Shown here piece after piece: positions 1 to 7,767 of a DNA stretch of 36,463 bases. The position numbers were made by a program, and so were the translations under genes. Positions within the stretch are counted from its first letter, which is position 1, and the number at the start of each line of letters is the position of its first letter. The notes under the pieces are model-generated. The model worked only from the letters and a program-made list of their open reading frames with translations, was not told the origin of the DNA and did not search any database. Source of the stretch: Candidatus Bacteroides pullicola (GTDB lineage Bacteria > Bacteroidota > Bacteroidia > Bacteroidales > Bacteroidaceae); the NCBI GenBank assembly GCA_019115825.1, contig DXCV01000055.1, positions 1-36,463 of the forward strand, written 5' to 3'.

Positions 1-80
1 TTGGATAGTGTGTCATAACTTTATTGTTTGGTACCTTTAAAGATATAACATTTTTCCAATTGACCGGCTGATTTCTAATT

Positions 81-215
81 TTATGGAGACCTATAACATT
101 TTTCTTGAATTAATTCAAAACAGTTTCTAAGTCTCTCAAAAAGACACACCAATGCTTTCAATGCTTCATCCGAAACCGGATAATACGTCCTTATTTTTCT
201 GATAATGTTTTCCAT
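81..215 (-). pseudogene. Remnant of a Crp/Fnr-family regulator (N-terminal fragment)
   Basis: A 44-codon leftward frame starts at ATG 215 and ends at TAA 81. Its start (MENIIRKIRTYYPVSDEALK) resembles the opening of Bacteroidetes Crp/Fnr-type regulators, which typically begin with a short helix and a P(I/V)SDEAL segment before the cyclic-nucleotide-binding barrel. A real member is about 190-230 residues with a C-terminal HTH; here homology stops after roughly 30 residues and I see no continuation in other frames down to base 1. A TACCTTTG box lies 16 bases upstream, so the 5' end looks intact and the body lost. The family call is from memory of the motif. It could instead be a small novel ORF. 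Confidence 0.4.
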
Positions 216-231
216 AAACTCATTCTTTTTG

Positions 232-239
232 CAAAGGTA
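232..239 (-). promoter_or_regulatory. Bacteroidetes -7 box for the Crp/Fnr remnant
   Basis: TACCTTTG on the minus strand matches the TAnnTTTG consensus exactly and lies 16 bases before the ATG at 215. I see no convincing -33 element. Confidence 0.5.
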
Positions 240-276
240 CAAAAAACTGCCGTTTCCCTTCCAAGTCCATTCTTGC

Positions 277-766
277 TATAAAACATCGAAAGTTATCCAC
301 CCCTGACAAAACATAGGTCAATGGCGGGTTCCTATCATTCATTTATAACAATATCTTACCGTATATAAGATTAATGATTAATTACATATTCATCCAAGTT
401 CCCTAACCTATACAGCCAACATCCTCCTTGCAGGACGCTCCCCACATTTTCCACCCGCCTGGGCGACAGAAGCCTTTTTAGGTAGTCATCCGCCCGTCAA
501 AGGCCCTGAGAATGCAGGAAATGGGCTAATTTTTATTTTTTCATCCGCCATCTTTCTCTTATCCCTCCGTTATCCCTTCGTTATCCCTCCGTTATCCCTC
601 CGTTTCATGTCTCTTCCAGAAAGAGTGTTATAATGGTCCGAAAGCGAACAGAGAGAAAGCATATGAGAACTATGTATAGATTATTTATTATTAATACTTT
701 GATATGTTTGATTTTTTCTACAATTCAAATACACCATTCATAGCAAGGACAGTTACACGCCGGGAT
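277..766. repeat. Diverged ~490-bp intergenic repeat, copy 1
   Basis: This stretch aligns along its whole length with 12033-12532. Shared landmarks in the same order are TATAAAACATC, AAGTTATCCA, AAAACATAGGTCAATG, GGGCGACAGAAGCC, AGGTAGTCATCC, an 11-bp tandem array, TTTCATGTCTCTTCCAGAAA, and TAGCAAGGA followed by ACGCCGGGAT. The two copies look about 70-75% identical by eye, with small indels. Neither strand carries a convincing gene. It sits just upstream of the CNNM-type gene, as copy 2 sits upstream of the SRP RNA gene. It could be an old duplicated non-coding element or a decayed mobile element; no transposase is visible. Confidence 0.75.
559..602. repeat. 11-bp tandem array TTATCCCTCCG, four units
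   Basis: Four head-to-tail 11-mers: TTATCCCTCCG (559), TTATCCCTTCG (570), TTATCCCTCCG (581) and TTATCCCTCCG (592), followed by TTTCATG. The same unit recurs at 12313-12367 and 21510-21602, and all three arrays end in CCGTTTCA. There are no spacers, so this is not a CRISPR. Confidence 0.9.
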
Positions 767-874
767 TAACATCGCTATGCTCCTAATTTTCAAACATCAT
801 TTTAATCCTTATATCGAACTCAAGTTATTTACATCGTTTTGACCATTCATAGCGGATAATTCCAACAATTTTCG

Positions 875-882
875 TATGTTTG
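875..882 (+). promoter_or_regulatory. -7 box for the CNNM-type gene
   Basis: TATGTTTG matches TAnnTTTG exactly, 24 bases before the ATG at 907. It also argues against the upstream TTG at 880 as a start, because that codon lies inside the box. No clear -33 TTG is seen at the usual spacing. Confidence 0.5.
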
Positions 883-906
883 CACTTGAAACCATTAAAC
901 CCCTTT

Positions 907-2205
907 ATGGAATTTTTTATTATTCTACTTTTATTACTCCTTAACGGCGTTTTTGCCATGTACGAATTAGCGCTGGTATCGGCCAGCAAAGCACGCTTGG
1001 AGACCATGGTCGGCAAAGGCAACAAAAGAGCCAAAGGCGTGCTGAAACAATTGGAAGAACCCGAGAAATTTCTTTCAACCATCCAAATCGGCATCACTCT
1101 CATCGGCATTGTGTCCGGCGCATACGGTGGCGCCACCTTGTCCGACAAAATAGAACCCTTGTTCTTGTTGGTTCCTTGGCTGGCTCCCTACGCCCATACA
1201 CTGGCTGTGTCGACAATAGTCGTGCTCATCACCTACCTGTCGCTCATCGTGGGCGAACTGGTCCCCAAATCCATCGCCTTGAGCGACCCGGAGAAGTGGG
1301 CCACGCGGCTCAGCCCGCTGATGATTGCCGTCAAAAACATCTCCTACCCTTTCGTTTGCCTGCTCAGCGCCTCCACCAAACTGGTCAACAAGCTGATTGG
1401 CCTCGAAGAAGGCTCGGAACGCCAAATGACTCAGGAAGAACTGAAAATGATCCTGCACCAAAGTTCTGAGCAAGGCGTCATAGACAAAGACGAAACAGAA
1501 ATGCTGCGCGACGTGTTCCGCTTCTCGGACAAGCGCGCCAACGACCTGATGACCTACCGTCGAGACATCGTTGTGATGCACCCCGACGACAGCCGCGAAG
1601 ACGTGTTGCGCATCATCCGCGAGCAGCACTTCAGCAAGTACCTGCTGGTGGAAAACGGCAAGGACGAGGTGATAGGCGTGGTGTCGGTGAAGGACATCAT
1701 CATCATGCTGGGCAGCAACCAGCCCTTCGACCTGCGCAGCATTGCCCGCCCGCCCCTGTTCATCCCGGAGAGCCTGTATGCCAAGAAGGTATTGGAACTT
1801 TTCAAGAAGAACAAGAACAAGTTCGGCGTCGTAGTGGACGAATACGGCAGCACGCAAGGCATCATCACCCTGCACGACCTGACCGAGAGCATCTTCGGCG
1901 ACATCCTGGAAGAGAATGAAATAGAGGAAGAGGAAATCGTGCCGCGCCAAGACGGTTCCCTGTTGGTGGAAGGTTCGATGAATCTGGACGACTTCATGGA
2001 AGCCATGGGCATCATGAACTATGACGACCTGAAGGAAGAGGACTTCACCACCCTGAGCGGATTGGCCATGTTCCTCATCGGCCGGGTGCCCAAGGCAGGC
2101 GACCTGTTCAACTACCAGAACCTGAAGTTCGAGGTCGTGGACATGGACCGTGGCCGCGTGGACAAACTGCTTGTAGTGAAGGAAGAAACGGAAGAAGAAA
2201 AATAA
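907..2205 (+). CDS. CNNM/CorC (hemolysin C) family membrane protein with CBS pair
   Basis: A 432-residue inner-membrane protein of the CNNM/CorC-HlyC family, whose members are linked to divalent cation (Mg2+/Co2+) efflux or homeostasis; the true substrate here is unknown. It shows an N-terminal DUF21 membrane domain (about residues 1-190; hydrophobic from residue 3, with helices near 90-130 and 140-165), a cytosolic CBS pair (about 200-330, containing the VVVDEYGSTQGIITLHDLTE segment) and a C-terminal CorC_HlyC domain (about 345-425), ending in a Glu-rich tail. Length and domain order are normal. ATG 907 is chosen over TTG 880 because the latter lies in the promoter box. It is monocistronic, followed by a 21-bp-period repeat and a strong hairpin terminator. 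Confidence 0.93.
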   Translation: MEFFIILLLLLLNGVFAMYELALVSASKARLETMVGKGNKRAKGVLKQLEEPEKFLSTIQIGITLIGIVSGAYGGATLSDKIEPLFLLVPWLAPYAHTLAVSTIVVLITYLSLIVGELVPKSIALSDPEKWATRLSPLMIAVKNISYPFVCLLSASTKLVNKLIGLEEGSERQMTQEELKMILHQSSEQGVIDKDETEMLRDVFRFSDKRANDLMTYRRDIVVMHPDDSREDVLRIIREQHFSKYLLVENGKDEVIGVVSVKDIIIMLGSNQPFDLRSIARPPLFIPESLYAKKVLELFKKNKNKFGVVVDEYGSTQGIITLHDLTESIFGDILEENEIEEEEIVPRQDGSLLVEGSMNLDDFMEAMGIMNYDDLKEEDFTTLSGLAMFLIGRVPKAGDLFNYQNLKFEVVDMDRGRVDKLLVVKEETEEEK

Positions 2206-2224
2206 ACACCCACTTGGCAACTCC

Positions 2225-2276
2225 TAAAGAGGGATTTTAGCGTCCTAAAGAGGGACTTTGGAGACGTAAAGAGGGA
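2225..2276. repeat. Three TAAAGAGGGA repeats at exact 21-bp period
   Basis: TAAAGAGGGA occurs at 2225, 2246 and 2267, with less conserved 11-bp spacers. It lies between the CNNM-type stop codon and the terminator hairpin. Confidence 0.85.
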
Positions 2277-2286
2277 TATTACAAAA

Positions 2287-2329
2287 CCGGGCAAGAATAC
2301 AGGAATAAACCACCTGCATTCTTGCCCGG
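2287..2329. terminator. Bidirectional hairpin terminator between convergent genes
   Basis: CCGGGCAAGAAT (2287-2298) pairs perfectly with ATTCTTGCCCGG (2318-2329). After one A/C mismatch the stem continues CAGG/CCTG, giving 16 bp with a short loop. It sits between the convergent CNNM-type gene and the DUF5606 gene, so it may serve both. There is no long U-tract on either side. Confidence 0.7.
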
Positions 2330-2350
2330 CTTGTTATAGGAACAAAGATA

Positions 2351-2800
2351 TTATTTTCCGGTGTCCTTGCCGGTCTCGGGAACATCCTCGGCGGCTTCTT
2401 CCTCCGTTTTCTCTTCAAAGTCAGTCATGCCGCTTGCCACCAACAGGTTATACCAGGAAATCAACTTCTTGACATCGGAAGCATGCACGCGGTCGCGGTC
2501 AAAATCCGGCAACACTTCAGCCAGGTAGGCAAACAAATCTTCAGCGGAAGCTTTCTTCACATCCAAGGCCACAGCTGCTCCGTTCTCCTTCTTCTTCATG
2601 GAGGCGAACACCTCGGACAAGGGGATGTCGTCTTCATCCGTATACATGGATATATCGCCCAAAGAAATTATTTTCTCGTTGCCGTATGCGGGAAAACGCT
2701 TCTTGTCGCCCAGCGATTCCACAATCAGCATATTCTTTCCACGGGAAACGAGCTTATACAAACCGGGTTTACCGGTAATGGATAAAACAGTCTTCAACAT
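2351..2800 (-). CDS. DUF5606 domain protein
   Basis: A 149-residue soluble protein with no signal peptide or membrane segment. The first 50 residues (MLKTVLSITGKPGLYKLVSR onward) match what I know as DUF5606, a small conserved Bacteroidetes family of unknown function; the middle reads like a helical basic domain and the end is acidic (Glu/Asp-rich, about residues 128-149). The start at 2800 is chosen because the conserved segment begins there and because a -7 box lies about 48 bases upstream. It is the last gene after coaE on the same strand; its own promoter overlaps the coaE end region. Biological role unknown. Confidence 0.85.
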   Translation of the reverse strand: MLKTVLSITGKPGLYKLVSRGKNMLIVESLGDKKRFPAYGNEKIISLGDISMYTDEDDIPLSEVFASMKKKENGAAVALDVKKASAEDLFAYLAEVLPDFDRDRVHASDVKKLISWYNLLVASGMTDFEEKTEEEAAEDVPETGKDTGK

Positions 2801-2847
2801 AATAGGTTCAATTGTTTGATTATTGATAGTTTTTCTTTTACGAGGCG

Positions 2848-2855
2848 CAAAGGTA
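2848..2855 (-). promoter_or_regulatory. -7 box for the DUF5606 gene
   Basis: TACCTTTG on the minus strand lies just downstream of the coaE stop codon and 47 bases before the chosen start at 2800. It implies that DUF5606 can be expressed apart from the nusB-coaE operon. Confidence 0.6.
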
Positions 2856-2856
2856 A

Positions 2857-3447
2857 TCAATGATTTCGGGATAAGGAAGAAATCAGGTTCAAAACCTGTG
2901 GCAACAATGCGGTTTCATCGTCATTTACGAGGACAAAATCTGCCTGCACCCGCTTCTCCCAGTCATCCATCTGGCTGTCTATGCGCTTTTCCACACTATC
3001 GCGCGAGGAATTATCCCGACGCATGGCACGGGCAATACGGACTTCACGGGAAGCATAAACCATGACCACGACGTCAACCTCGTCCCGAAAACCGGCTTCG
3101 AGAAGGATGGCAGACTCCATGGCCACCAGTTCATGGCCGGACATCCTCTGCGCCCAGCATCTGAAGTCATCGCGCACACGGGGATGGACAATGGCATTCA
3201 CCGCCTGGGCGTGCGCCGGATGACCGAAGATGTACGAAGCCAGCATGGGCTTATTCAGCACACCGTCCTGATACACTCCGGAGCCCAACAAAGCGGTCAA
3301 ATCGCCACGGAGGCGGGCATCGTCACGCATCAGGCGTTTGGCCTCATTGTCCGTGAAGTAGACAGGGATGCCCATCAGCTCCAGCAAACGGGACACCACG
3401 CTCTTGCCGCTCCCTATGCCACCGGTTATGCCTATCCTAATAGCCAT
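2857..3447 (-). CDS. coaE: Dephospho-CoA kinase CoaE
   Basis: A 196-residue cytosolic kinase that phosphorylates the ribose 3'-OH of dephospho-CoA with ATP, the last step of coenzyme A synthesis. It has the P-loop [11 protein letters not shown] at residues 6-16, the family's [10 protein letters not shown] segment near 38 and the [14 protein letters not shown] stretch in the core. The start is set at 3447, where the conserved [10 protein letters not shown] begins; an upstream in-frame ATG at 3468 would only extend it into ybbR. Its start overlaps the end of the upstream ybbR-like gene by 11 bp, indicating translational coupling in the nusB-yajC-ybbR-coaE operon. Confidence 0.96.
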   Translation of the reverse strand: MAIRIGITGGIGSGKSVVSRLLELMGIPVYFTDNEAKRLMRDDARLRGDLTALLGSGVYQDGVLNKPMLASYIFGHPAHAQAVNAIVHPRVRDDFRCWAQRMSGHELVAMESAILLEAGFRDEVDVVVMVYASREVRIARAMRRDNSSRDSVEKRIDSQMDDWEKRVQADFVLVNDDETALLPQVLNLISSLSRNH

Positions 3448-4453
3448 TGTCAGAAGATACTTGTTCAATCAGAAAATCTACCTGTACGGGATTGAAACGC
3501 ACATGGCTCACCCCCTCTGGGATGCTCCTGAGCTTCACCGTATAGGGATTGGCGCCCAGTTTCAACAGTTCCTCGTAAGACACGTTGATGTGGAAATCGT
3601 CCGCAGTGATTTGTCGGAAACGGCTCACGCCCACCTGAAACGTGACTTGCACCTTGGAGGGGAAAGCGCGCAACATCTTGTCGGCAGGGAAGTTTATCCC
3701 ATGCAAGGGCACTTCCACCGTCTTTTCCGTATAGATGTCCACCGGCAAGGTCATCTGGATGGAAGGAGGGACGAACTTCACGCCCTTGCAAGCCTGCAAG
3801 AGGAGATGCTTGCTCACCGTGTCGGACACGTTGTCCAGCTTCACAAATTGCGTGTAAGCCACCGAAATCGTGTCCAGCATATTCTCCGGTGCATATACCA
3901 AGACAGAATCGGGTTGGAAAAGCGTATCTGGAAAATAATACTGGCGTCCTGCCTTGACTGCTCCCTGCAACCTGACAGGCACCCGCTTGGAAACACCCGT
4001 CGAATAGATATACTCCAACGTGTCCGGCTTGATGGACAAGAGTTGCGTGGAAGACTTCAGCTGGCTGGCTATCTCCTTGCTGAAGTGGGAAGCGTTGAGC
4101 CACACCCGGCTTCCCTCATCTTGGGATTCCTTGAAGTCGATGTTGACGGGATAAAAGCTCTTCCCCAGCATATAGTTGAGCAAGGCGGTGCCTTTGTCCT
4201 TGACGCGGACGCGCAGTTTGGAGACTGGTTCGGAAGTAACGACCACGTTCTCAGGCACATTGCGAAGCCGGACGGGCACAGAGAACTCCGTCTCGTAATC
4301 ATTGTTCAACGTCTGCAACAACCAAAATCCTCCCGCCACAAAGAAGAAAAACAAAAAAATGAAGAACTCCCTGCTTTTTTCGCTGAGCAGGAAGTCCTTC
4401 ACTTGCTTTTTTATCCTTATACAGGCTGGCTTTATGTTCTTATAATCGAACAT
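3437..4453 (-). CDS. YbbR/CdaR-like domain protein
   Basis: A 338-residue protein with a single N-terminal membrane segment (about residues 29-47, rich in Phe and Leu) followed by an extracytoplasmic part built of repeated beta-rich YbbR-type modules (for example [20 protein letters not shown], then further copies with the VPV pattern near 170 and 245-260). YbbR proteins in Firmicutes regulate diadenylate cyclase; in Bacteroidetes the gene is instead linked to yajC and coaE, so a regulatory role for c-di-AMP here is only inference. Its upstream neighbour yajC is 26 bp away and it overlaps coaE. Length fits Bacteroidetes homologues. Confidence 0.85.
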   Translation of the reverse strand: MFDYKNIKPACIRIKKQVKDFLLSEKSREFFIFLFFFFVAGGFWLLQTLNNDYETEFSVPVRLRNVPENVVVTSEPVSKLRVRVKDKGTALLNYMLGKSFYPVNIDFKESQDEGSRVWLNASHFSKEIASQLKSSTQLLSIKPDTLEYIYSTGVSKRVPVRLQGAVKAGRQYYFPDTLFQPDSVLVYAPENMLDTISVAYTQFVKLDNVSDTVSKHLLLQACKGVKFVPPSIQMTLPVDIYTEKTVEVPLHGINFPADKMLRAFPSKVQVTFQVGVSRFRQITADDFHINVSYEELLKLGANPYTVKLRSIPEGVSHVRFNPVQVDFLIEQVSSDNGY

Positions 4454-4479
4454 AGGCGTTGCTCCCTCAAAAAGTTGAT

Positions 4480-4815
4480 TTATTTGGCAGCAGCCTGCGT
4501 GCTGTTGGCATCGGAAGCCGCAGCAAAGATAGAGTTCTTGTCTATGCGGATTTTCACATTGGAAGCAATCTCAAGAATGACGTCAGCATCATTGATTTCC
4601 TTGATGACGCCATGGATGCCGCCGGCAGTGATTACCTTCTGGTTCACCTGGAGGGATTTGCGGAAATTGGCAATCTCCTTTTGCTTCTTGTTTTGAGGAC
4701 GGATCATGAAGAAATAAATGATAACGAACATAGCTATCAGCATAATCCACATCAAGCTACCGTCAGGACCTGCGGCAGGAGCAGCCTGCAACAAAGTGAT
4801 TGTCAGAAAATTCAT
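4480..4815 (-). CDS. yajC: Preprotein translocase accessory subunit YajC
   Basis: A 111-residue single-pass membrane protein, accessory to the SecYEG-SecDF protein export machine. The hydrophobic helix lies at about residues 22-40 and runs into the family signature MIRPQNKKQKE. The cytosolic domain (about 52-95) carries the VITAGGIHGVIKEI pattern of the YajC family. The N-terminus also contains a short Ala-rich stretch and the C-terminus is Ala/Gln-rich and probably disordered. It lies 41 bp downstream of nusB and 26 bp upstream of the ybbR-like gene in one leftward operon. Confidence 0.95.
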   Translation of the reverse strand: MNFLTITLLQAAPAAGPDGSLMWIMLIAMFVIIYFFMIRPQNKKQKEIANFRKSLQVNQKVITAGGIHGVIKEINDADVILEIASNVKIRIDKNSIFAAASDANSTQAAAK

Positions 4816-4856
4816 AAAATATTCAGTTTTTTAGTGTTTAATACTCGACAAAAATA

Positions 4857-5783
4857 TCAGTTTTTCGTCAACTTACCATCTTTTTTTAATTGATTAACTA
4901 TTCCGTCCAACGTGCCGTTGACAAAGCTGCCGCTCTTCGGCGTGCTGTACACCTTGGCGATGTCCACATACTCATTCAGGGAAACGCTGATGGGGATGTT
5001 CGGGAAGCTCAGGATTTCGGCCAAAGCGCATTGCATCACGATGACATCCATGAAAGCGACGCGGTCCAAATCCCAATTGCGCGTGTTTTCGCTTATCAGG
5101 TGGCGGTAATAATCCGCATTCAATATCGTACGACGGAAAAGACGACGGGCAAACTCGCGGTCTTCCTCGTCCTTGAACTCCGGCAACAAGGGCTGTTTGG
5201 CTCCGTTCTTCTCGTCGAAACGCTTAATGGTCTTCAAAACAAAAGTATCCACCACTTCCTTGTCGTCATTCCAATACAGGCTTTGGTCTTCCAGCAAAGC
5301 GTCCAAGTCTTCGTTGTTGAAGACAAAAGTCTTGTAGAGCTTCCGCCACAATTCGCGGTCAGCGTCGTAGGAATTGTCGGACGATGCCATATATTCCTTA
5401 TATATATCCGAAGCCACAATCCGGTCGTACAGTGCCTTGACGAAATCTTCGTCATTGTCCCAAGAGCGTTTCTGGTTGCCAATGAAGTCCACCAACTGAT
5501 CGTTGACTTCCAACTGGGCAATGAACTTATTTTCCACAAATTTCATATTGGGATACAACTCCTCTGTCGTAGGAGCCAGTTTTGATTTTCCCGCATCTAT
5601 CCGCTTCTGCGCGTAATTGGTCACTGCAATCATCAGCATCAACAGATAATTATAAAGGTCGTAAGCCTTGGAAAGGCTGAAAAACAACTCTTTTTCTGCG
5701 GCATCCAAGTTTTTGCTGCCATTCTGATAGTAGGCATAGACAATCTGAATAATCTTAAGTCGTATAAGAACTCTGTTAATCAT
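4857..5783 (-). CDS. nusB: Transcription antitermination factor NusB (long form)
   Basis: A 308-residue NusB. The factor joins NusE (S10), NusA and NusG on boxA RNA to prevent premature termination in rRNA operons. The classical all-helical NusB core is in the C-terminal ~130 residues (around RNWDLDRVAFMDVIVMQCAL and VSLNEYVDIAKVYSTPKSGS); the N-terminal ~170 residues are an extension absent from the ~140-residue E. coli protein but, to my knowledge, usual in Bacteroidetes. It is the first gene of the leftward nusB-yajC-ybbR-coaE operon, behind a full TTTG-N21-TACTTTTG promoter. Confidence 0.93.
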   Translation of the reverse strand: MINRVLIRLKIIQIVYAYYQNGSKNLDAAEKELFFSLSKAYDLYNYLLMLMIAVTNYAQKRIDAGKSKLAPTTEELYPNMKFVENKFIAQLEVNDQLVDFIGNQKRSWDNDEDFVKALYDRIVASDIYKEYMASSDNSYDADRELWRKLYKTFVFNNEDLDALLEDQSLYWNDDKEVVDTFVLKTIKRFDEKNGAKQPLLPEFKDEEDREFARRLFRRTILNADYYRHLISENTRNWDLDRVAFMDVIVMQCALAEILSFPNIPISVSLNEYVDIAKVYSTPKSGSFVNGTLDGIVNQLKKDGKLTKN

Positions 5784-5822
5784 AAACTAAGGATTAATAC
5801 TGGTTTTCTTTCTAACGAGGTG

Positions 5823-5855
5823 CAAAAGTAGGCATTTTTAGCGAGCCTGCCCAAA
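5823..5855 (-). promoter_or_regulatory. Promoter of the nusB operon
   Basis: On the minus strand TTTG (5852-5855) is followed after 21 bp by TACTTTTG (5823-5830), a full Bacteroidetes -33/-7 pair, 40 bases before the nusB start. Confidence 0.75.
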
Positions 5856-5902
5856 CAAAATACATTTTTTTGCATAAGAAGGCGATTATCCCTTATTTTT
5901 CC

Positions 5903-5934
5903 TTTGTAAGTATAAAAAAAAATCATCAATTTTG
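5903..5934 (+). promoter_or_regulatory. Putative promoter of the PUR-domain gene
   Basis: TTTG (5903-5906), 20-bp spacer, then CAATTTTG (5927-5934), a near match to TAnnTTTG. It diverges from the nusB promoter and sits 27 bases before ATG 5962. Confidence 0.55.
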
Positions 5935-5961
5935 CCCTTGATTCAAAAATGCGAACGAAAA

Positions 5962-6357
5962 ATGGAAGATTTTAGAAAGAAAAACGGAACCGACATAAGC
6001 GACAAAGACATCGTGTATTCCCAAGCCGTCAAGGCGGGCAAGCGCATCTATTACCTGGACGTGAAGAAGAACCGGAAGGACGAACTCTTCCTGGCGATTA
6101 CCGAAAGCAAGAAAATCATCACGGGCGAAGGCGACGGCTCGCAGGTGAACTTCGAGAAGCACAAGATTTTCCTGTATCAAGAGGATTTCGACAAGTTTAT
6201 GAAGAGCTTGCAAGACAGCATACGCTTCATCCGGGAAAAACAGGGCGGTGACAACGCTTTCGCCAAGGATAACGAGGGACACGCCGAGGCGGAACCGGAA
6301 ACTACGGAAGAAACCCCGCTGCTGAACCATCCCATCAACATCGACATTGATTTTTAA
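5962..6357 (+). CDS. PUR-family DNA/RNA-binding protein (DUF3276)
   Basis: A 131-residue small protein of the bacterial PUR-alpha-like family (DUF3276). The single PUR repeat spans about residues 15-95: IVYSQAVKAGKRIYYLDVKK forms the first strands and FEKHKIFLYQEDFDKFMKSL the end of the sheet plus helix. Related proteins bind single-stranded DNA or RNA; the target here is unknown. The C-terminal 35 residues are acidic and low in complexity. ATG 5962 is used; the in-frame TTG at 5932 overlaps the promoter. It is transcribed toward rplY but rplY has its own promoter. Confidence 0.9.
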   Translation: MEDFRKKNGTDISDKDIVYSQAVKAGKRIYYLDVKKNRKDELFLAITESKKIITGEGDGSQVNFEKHKIFLYQEDFDKFMKSLQDSIRFIREKQGGDNAFAKDNEGHAEAEPETTEETPLLNHPINIDIDF

Positions 6358-6365
6358 CGGACAAG

Positions 6366-6397
6366 TTTGGCGGTTTCAAAAATTAATCGTACTTTTG
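6366..6397 (+). promoter_or_regulatory. Promoter of rplY
   Basis: TTTG (6366-6369), 20-bp spacer, TACTTTTG (6390-6397): a textbook Bacteroidetes promoter just after the PUR gene. It predicts a leader of about 100 nt before rplY. Confidence 0.8.
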
Positions 6398-6403
6398 CAC
6401 CCG

Positions 6404-6503
6404 CTTTTTGCAGCATCAGGCAACCGGCAAGGTTGCATCGTGTGATGGTGAATTAAGCAAATGAACTACTTAATTTTAGAGTAACACAAAATTTTTTTAA
6501 GAC
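6404..6503 (+). promoter_or_regulatory. Structured rplY leader with a 7-codon mini-ORF
   Basis: The predicted ~100-nt leader contains GCAACC/GGTTGC (6420-6425/6431-6436, loop of 5) enclosed by CATCA/TGATG (6414-6418/6443-6447). A second inverted repeat, AATTAAG/CTTAATT (6451-6457/6469-6475), follows. ATG 6461 opens MNYLILE and stops at 6484, 19 bases before the rplY ATG, so ribosomes on it would melt the second repeat. Autoregulation by L25 or a leader-peptide mechanism is inference only. Confidence 0.4.
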
Positions 6504-7100
6504 ATGAAATCAATTGAAGTAAAAGGTACTGCAAGAACCATTGCAGAACGCTCCTCGGAGCAGGCAAGAGCCTTGAAGGCCATCCGTAAGAACAACGGAG
6601 TACCCTGCGTATTGTATGGTGGAAAAGAAATCGTTCACTTCACAGTGACGAACGAAGGACTGCGTAACTTGGTTTACACCCCGCACATCTACGTGGTAGA
6701 CCTCGTCATCGATGGCAAGAAGTACAACGCCATCATGAAGGACATCCAGTTCCACCCCGTTAAGGACAACATCCTGCACGTGGACTTCTACGAAATCGAC
6801 GAGGCCAAACCCATCGTAATGGAAGTGCCCGTTCAGTTGGAAGGCTTGGCAGAAGGTGTGAAGGCCGGTGGTAAACTCTCCCTCCAGATGCGCAAGCTGA
6901 AAGTAAAAGCCCTGTACAACGTCATCCCCGAAAGACTGGTGGTCAATGTTTCCCACTTGGGATTGGGCAAGACTGTGAAGGTTGGCGAACTGAACTACGA
7001 AGGCTTGGAGCTGCTGAACGCCAAGGATGCCGTGGTATGTGCTGTTAAGTTGACCCGCGCCGCAAGAGGTGCAGCCGCCGCAGCCGCAGCCAACAGCTAA
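6504..7100 (+). CDS. rplY: 50S ribosomal protein L25/Ctc
   Basis: A 198-residue protein of the long L25 (CTC/TL5) class, which binds 5S rRNA in the large subunit. The N-terminal L25 domain covers about residues 1-92 (from MKSIEVKGTARTI, through VPCVLYGG at 32-39, to FHPVKDNILHVDFYEID). The C-terminal beta domain covers about 95-185 (PVQLEGLAEGVKAGGKL, then the VNVSHLGLGKTVKVGEL turn). It ends in an Arg/Ala-rich tail. Length is normal for the two-domain form. It has its own promoter and a hairpin terminator downstream, so it appears largely monocistronic with partial read-through into pth. Confidence 0.95.
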   Translation: MKSIEVKGTARTIAERSSEQARALKAIRKNNGVPCVLYGGKEIVHFTVTNEGLRNLVYTPHIYVVDLVIDGKKYNAIMKDIQFHPVKDNILHVDFYEIDEAKPIVMEVPVQLEGLAEGVKAGGKLSLQMRKLKVKALYNVIPERLVVNVSHLGLGKTVKVGELNYEGLELLNAKDAVVCAVKLTRAARGAAAAAAANS

Positions 7101-7137
7101 ACCGGACGACACGAAAGTCTCCAAATAACATAAACCG

Positions 7138-7182
7138 AGAAACGCGGGTTAGCGCAAATGCGATAATTCGCGTTTCTTATTT
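7138..7182 (+). terminator. Terminator after rplY
   Basis: AGAAACGCG (7138-7146) pairs with CGCGTTTCT (7169-7177), with a small inner CGC/GCG hairpin, and TATTTT follows. It lies only ~7 bp before the pth start, so it may attenuate rather than fully stop transcription. Confidence 0.65.
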
Positions 7183-7188
7183 TCCGAC

Positions 7189-7767
7189 ATGCCGACTATG
7201 AAATATTTAATTGCAGGATTGGGCAACATAGGCCCTGAATATCACGAAACGCGCCACAACATCGGCTTCATGACCGTGGATGCCTTGGCCGCAAAAACCG
7301 GTGCCACTTTCACCGACGGGCGATACGGATTCACCGCCCGCTTCACGCTGAAGGGCAGGCAAATCGTGTTGCTGAAGCCCTCCACCTATATGAACCTGAG
7401 CGGAAACGCCGTGCGCTATTGGCTGCAGAAAGAGAACATCCCTTTGGAAAATTTACTGGTAGTGGTGGACGACCTCTCCCTGGCCTTTGGCACCTTGCGC
7501 CTGAAAGGAAAAGGGAGCGATGGCGGCCACAATGGCTTGAAACACATTGCTGCCACGCTGGGTACCCAGGAATATGCCCGTTTGCGCTTTGGCATCGGAA
7601 ACGACTTCCCACGCGGAGGGCAGATAGACTATGTGTTGAGTTCATTTACCGAAGAAGAATACAAGCTGATGCCCGAACGCTTGAAGACAGCCGGAGAAAT
7701 CATCCAAAGCTTCTGCCTGGCAGGCTTGGACATCACTATGAACCAATTCAACCACAAGAAGCAATGA
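7189..7767 (+). CDS. pth: Peptidyl-tRNA hydrolase
   Basis: A 192-residue cytosolic esterase that releases tRNA from prematurely dropped peptidyl-tRNAs. Family marks are [18 protein letters not shown] (residues about 10-27, with catalytic His in TRHNIGF), the [12 protein letters not shown] loop near 63-74, the catalytic Asp in VVVDDLSL near 93-95, and [12 protein letters not shown] near 112-123. Either ATG 7189 or ATG 7198 ([10 protein letters not shown]) could be the start; the second fits homologues slightly better. Its stop codon overlaps the next start (ATGA, 7764-7767), showing coupling with the S4 gene. Confidence 0.96.
   Translation: MPTMKYLIAGLGNIGPEYHETRHNIGFMTVDALAAKTGATFTDGRYGFTARFTLKGRQIVLLKPSTYMNLSGNAVRYWLQKENIPLENLLVVVDDLSLAFGTLRLKGKGSDGGHNGLKHIAATLGTQEYARLRFGIGNDFPRGGQIDYVLSSFTEEEYKLMPERLKTAGEIIQSFCLAGLDITMNQFNHKKQ

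Noticed and set aside
880..906. Upstream TTG start for the CNNM-type gene
   Set aside because: The codon lies in the TATGTTTG promoter box, and the conserved membrane domain begins at ATG 907.
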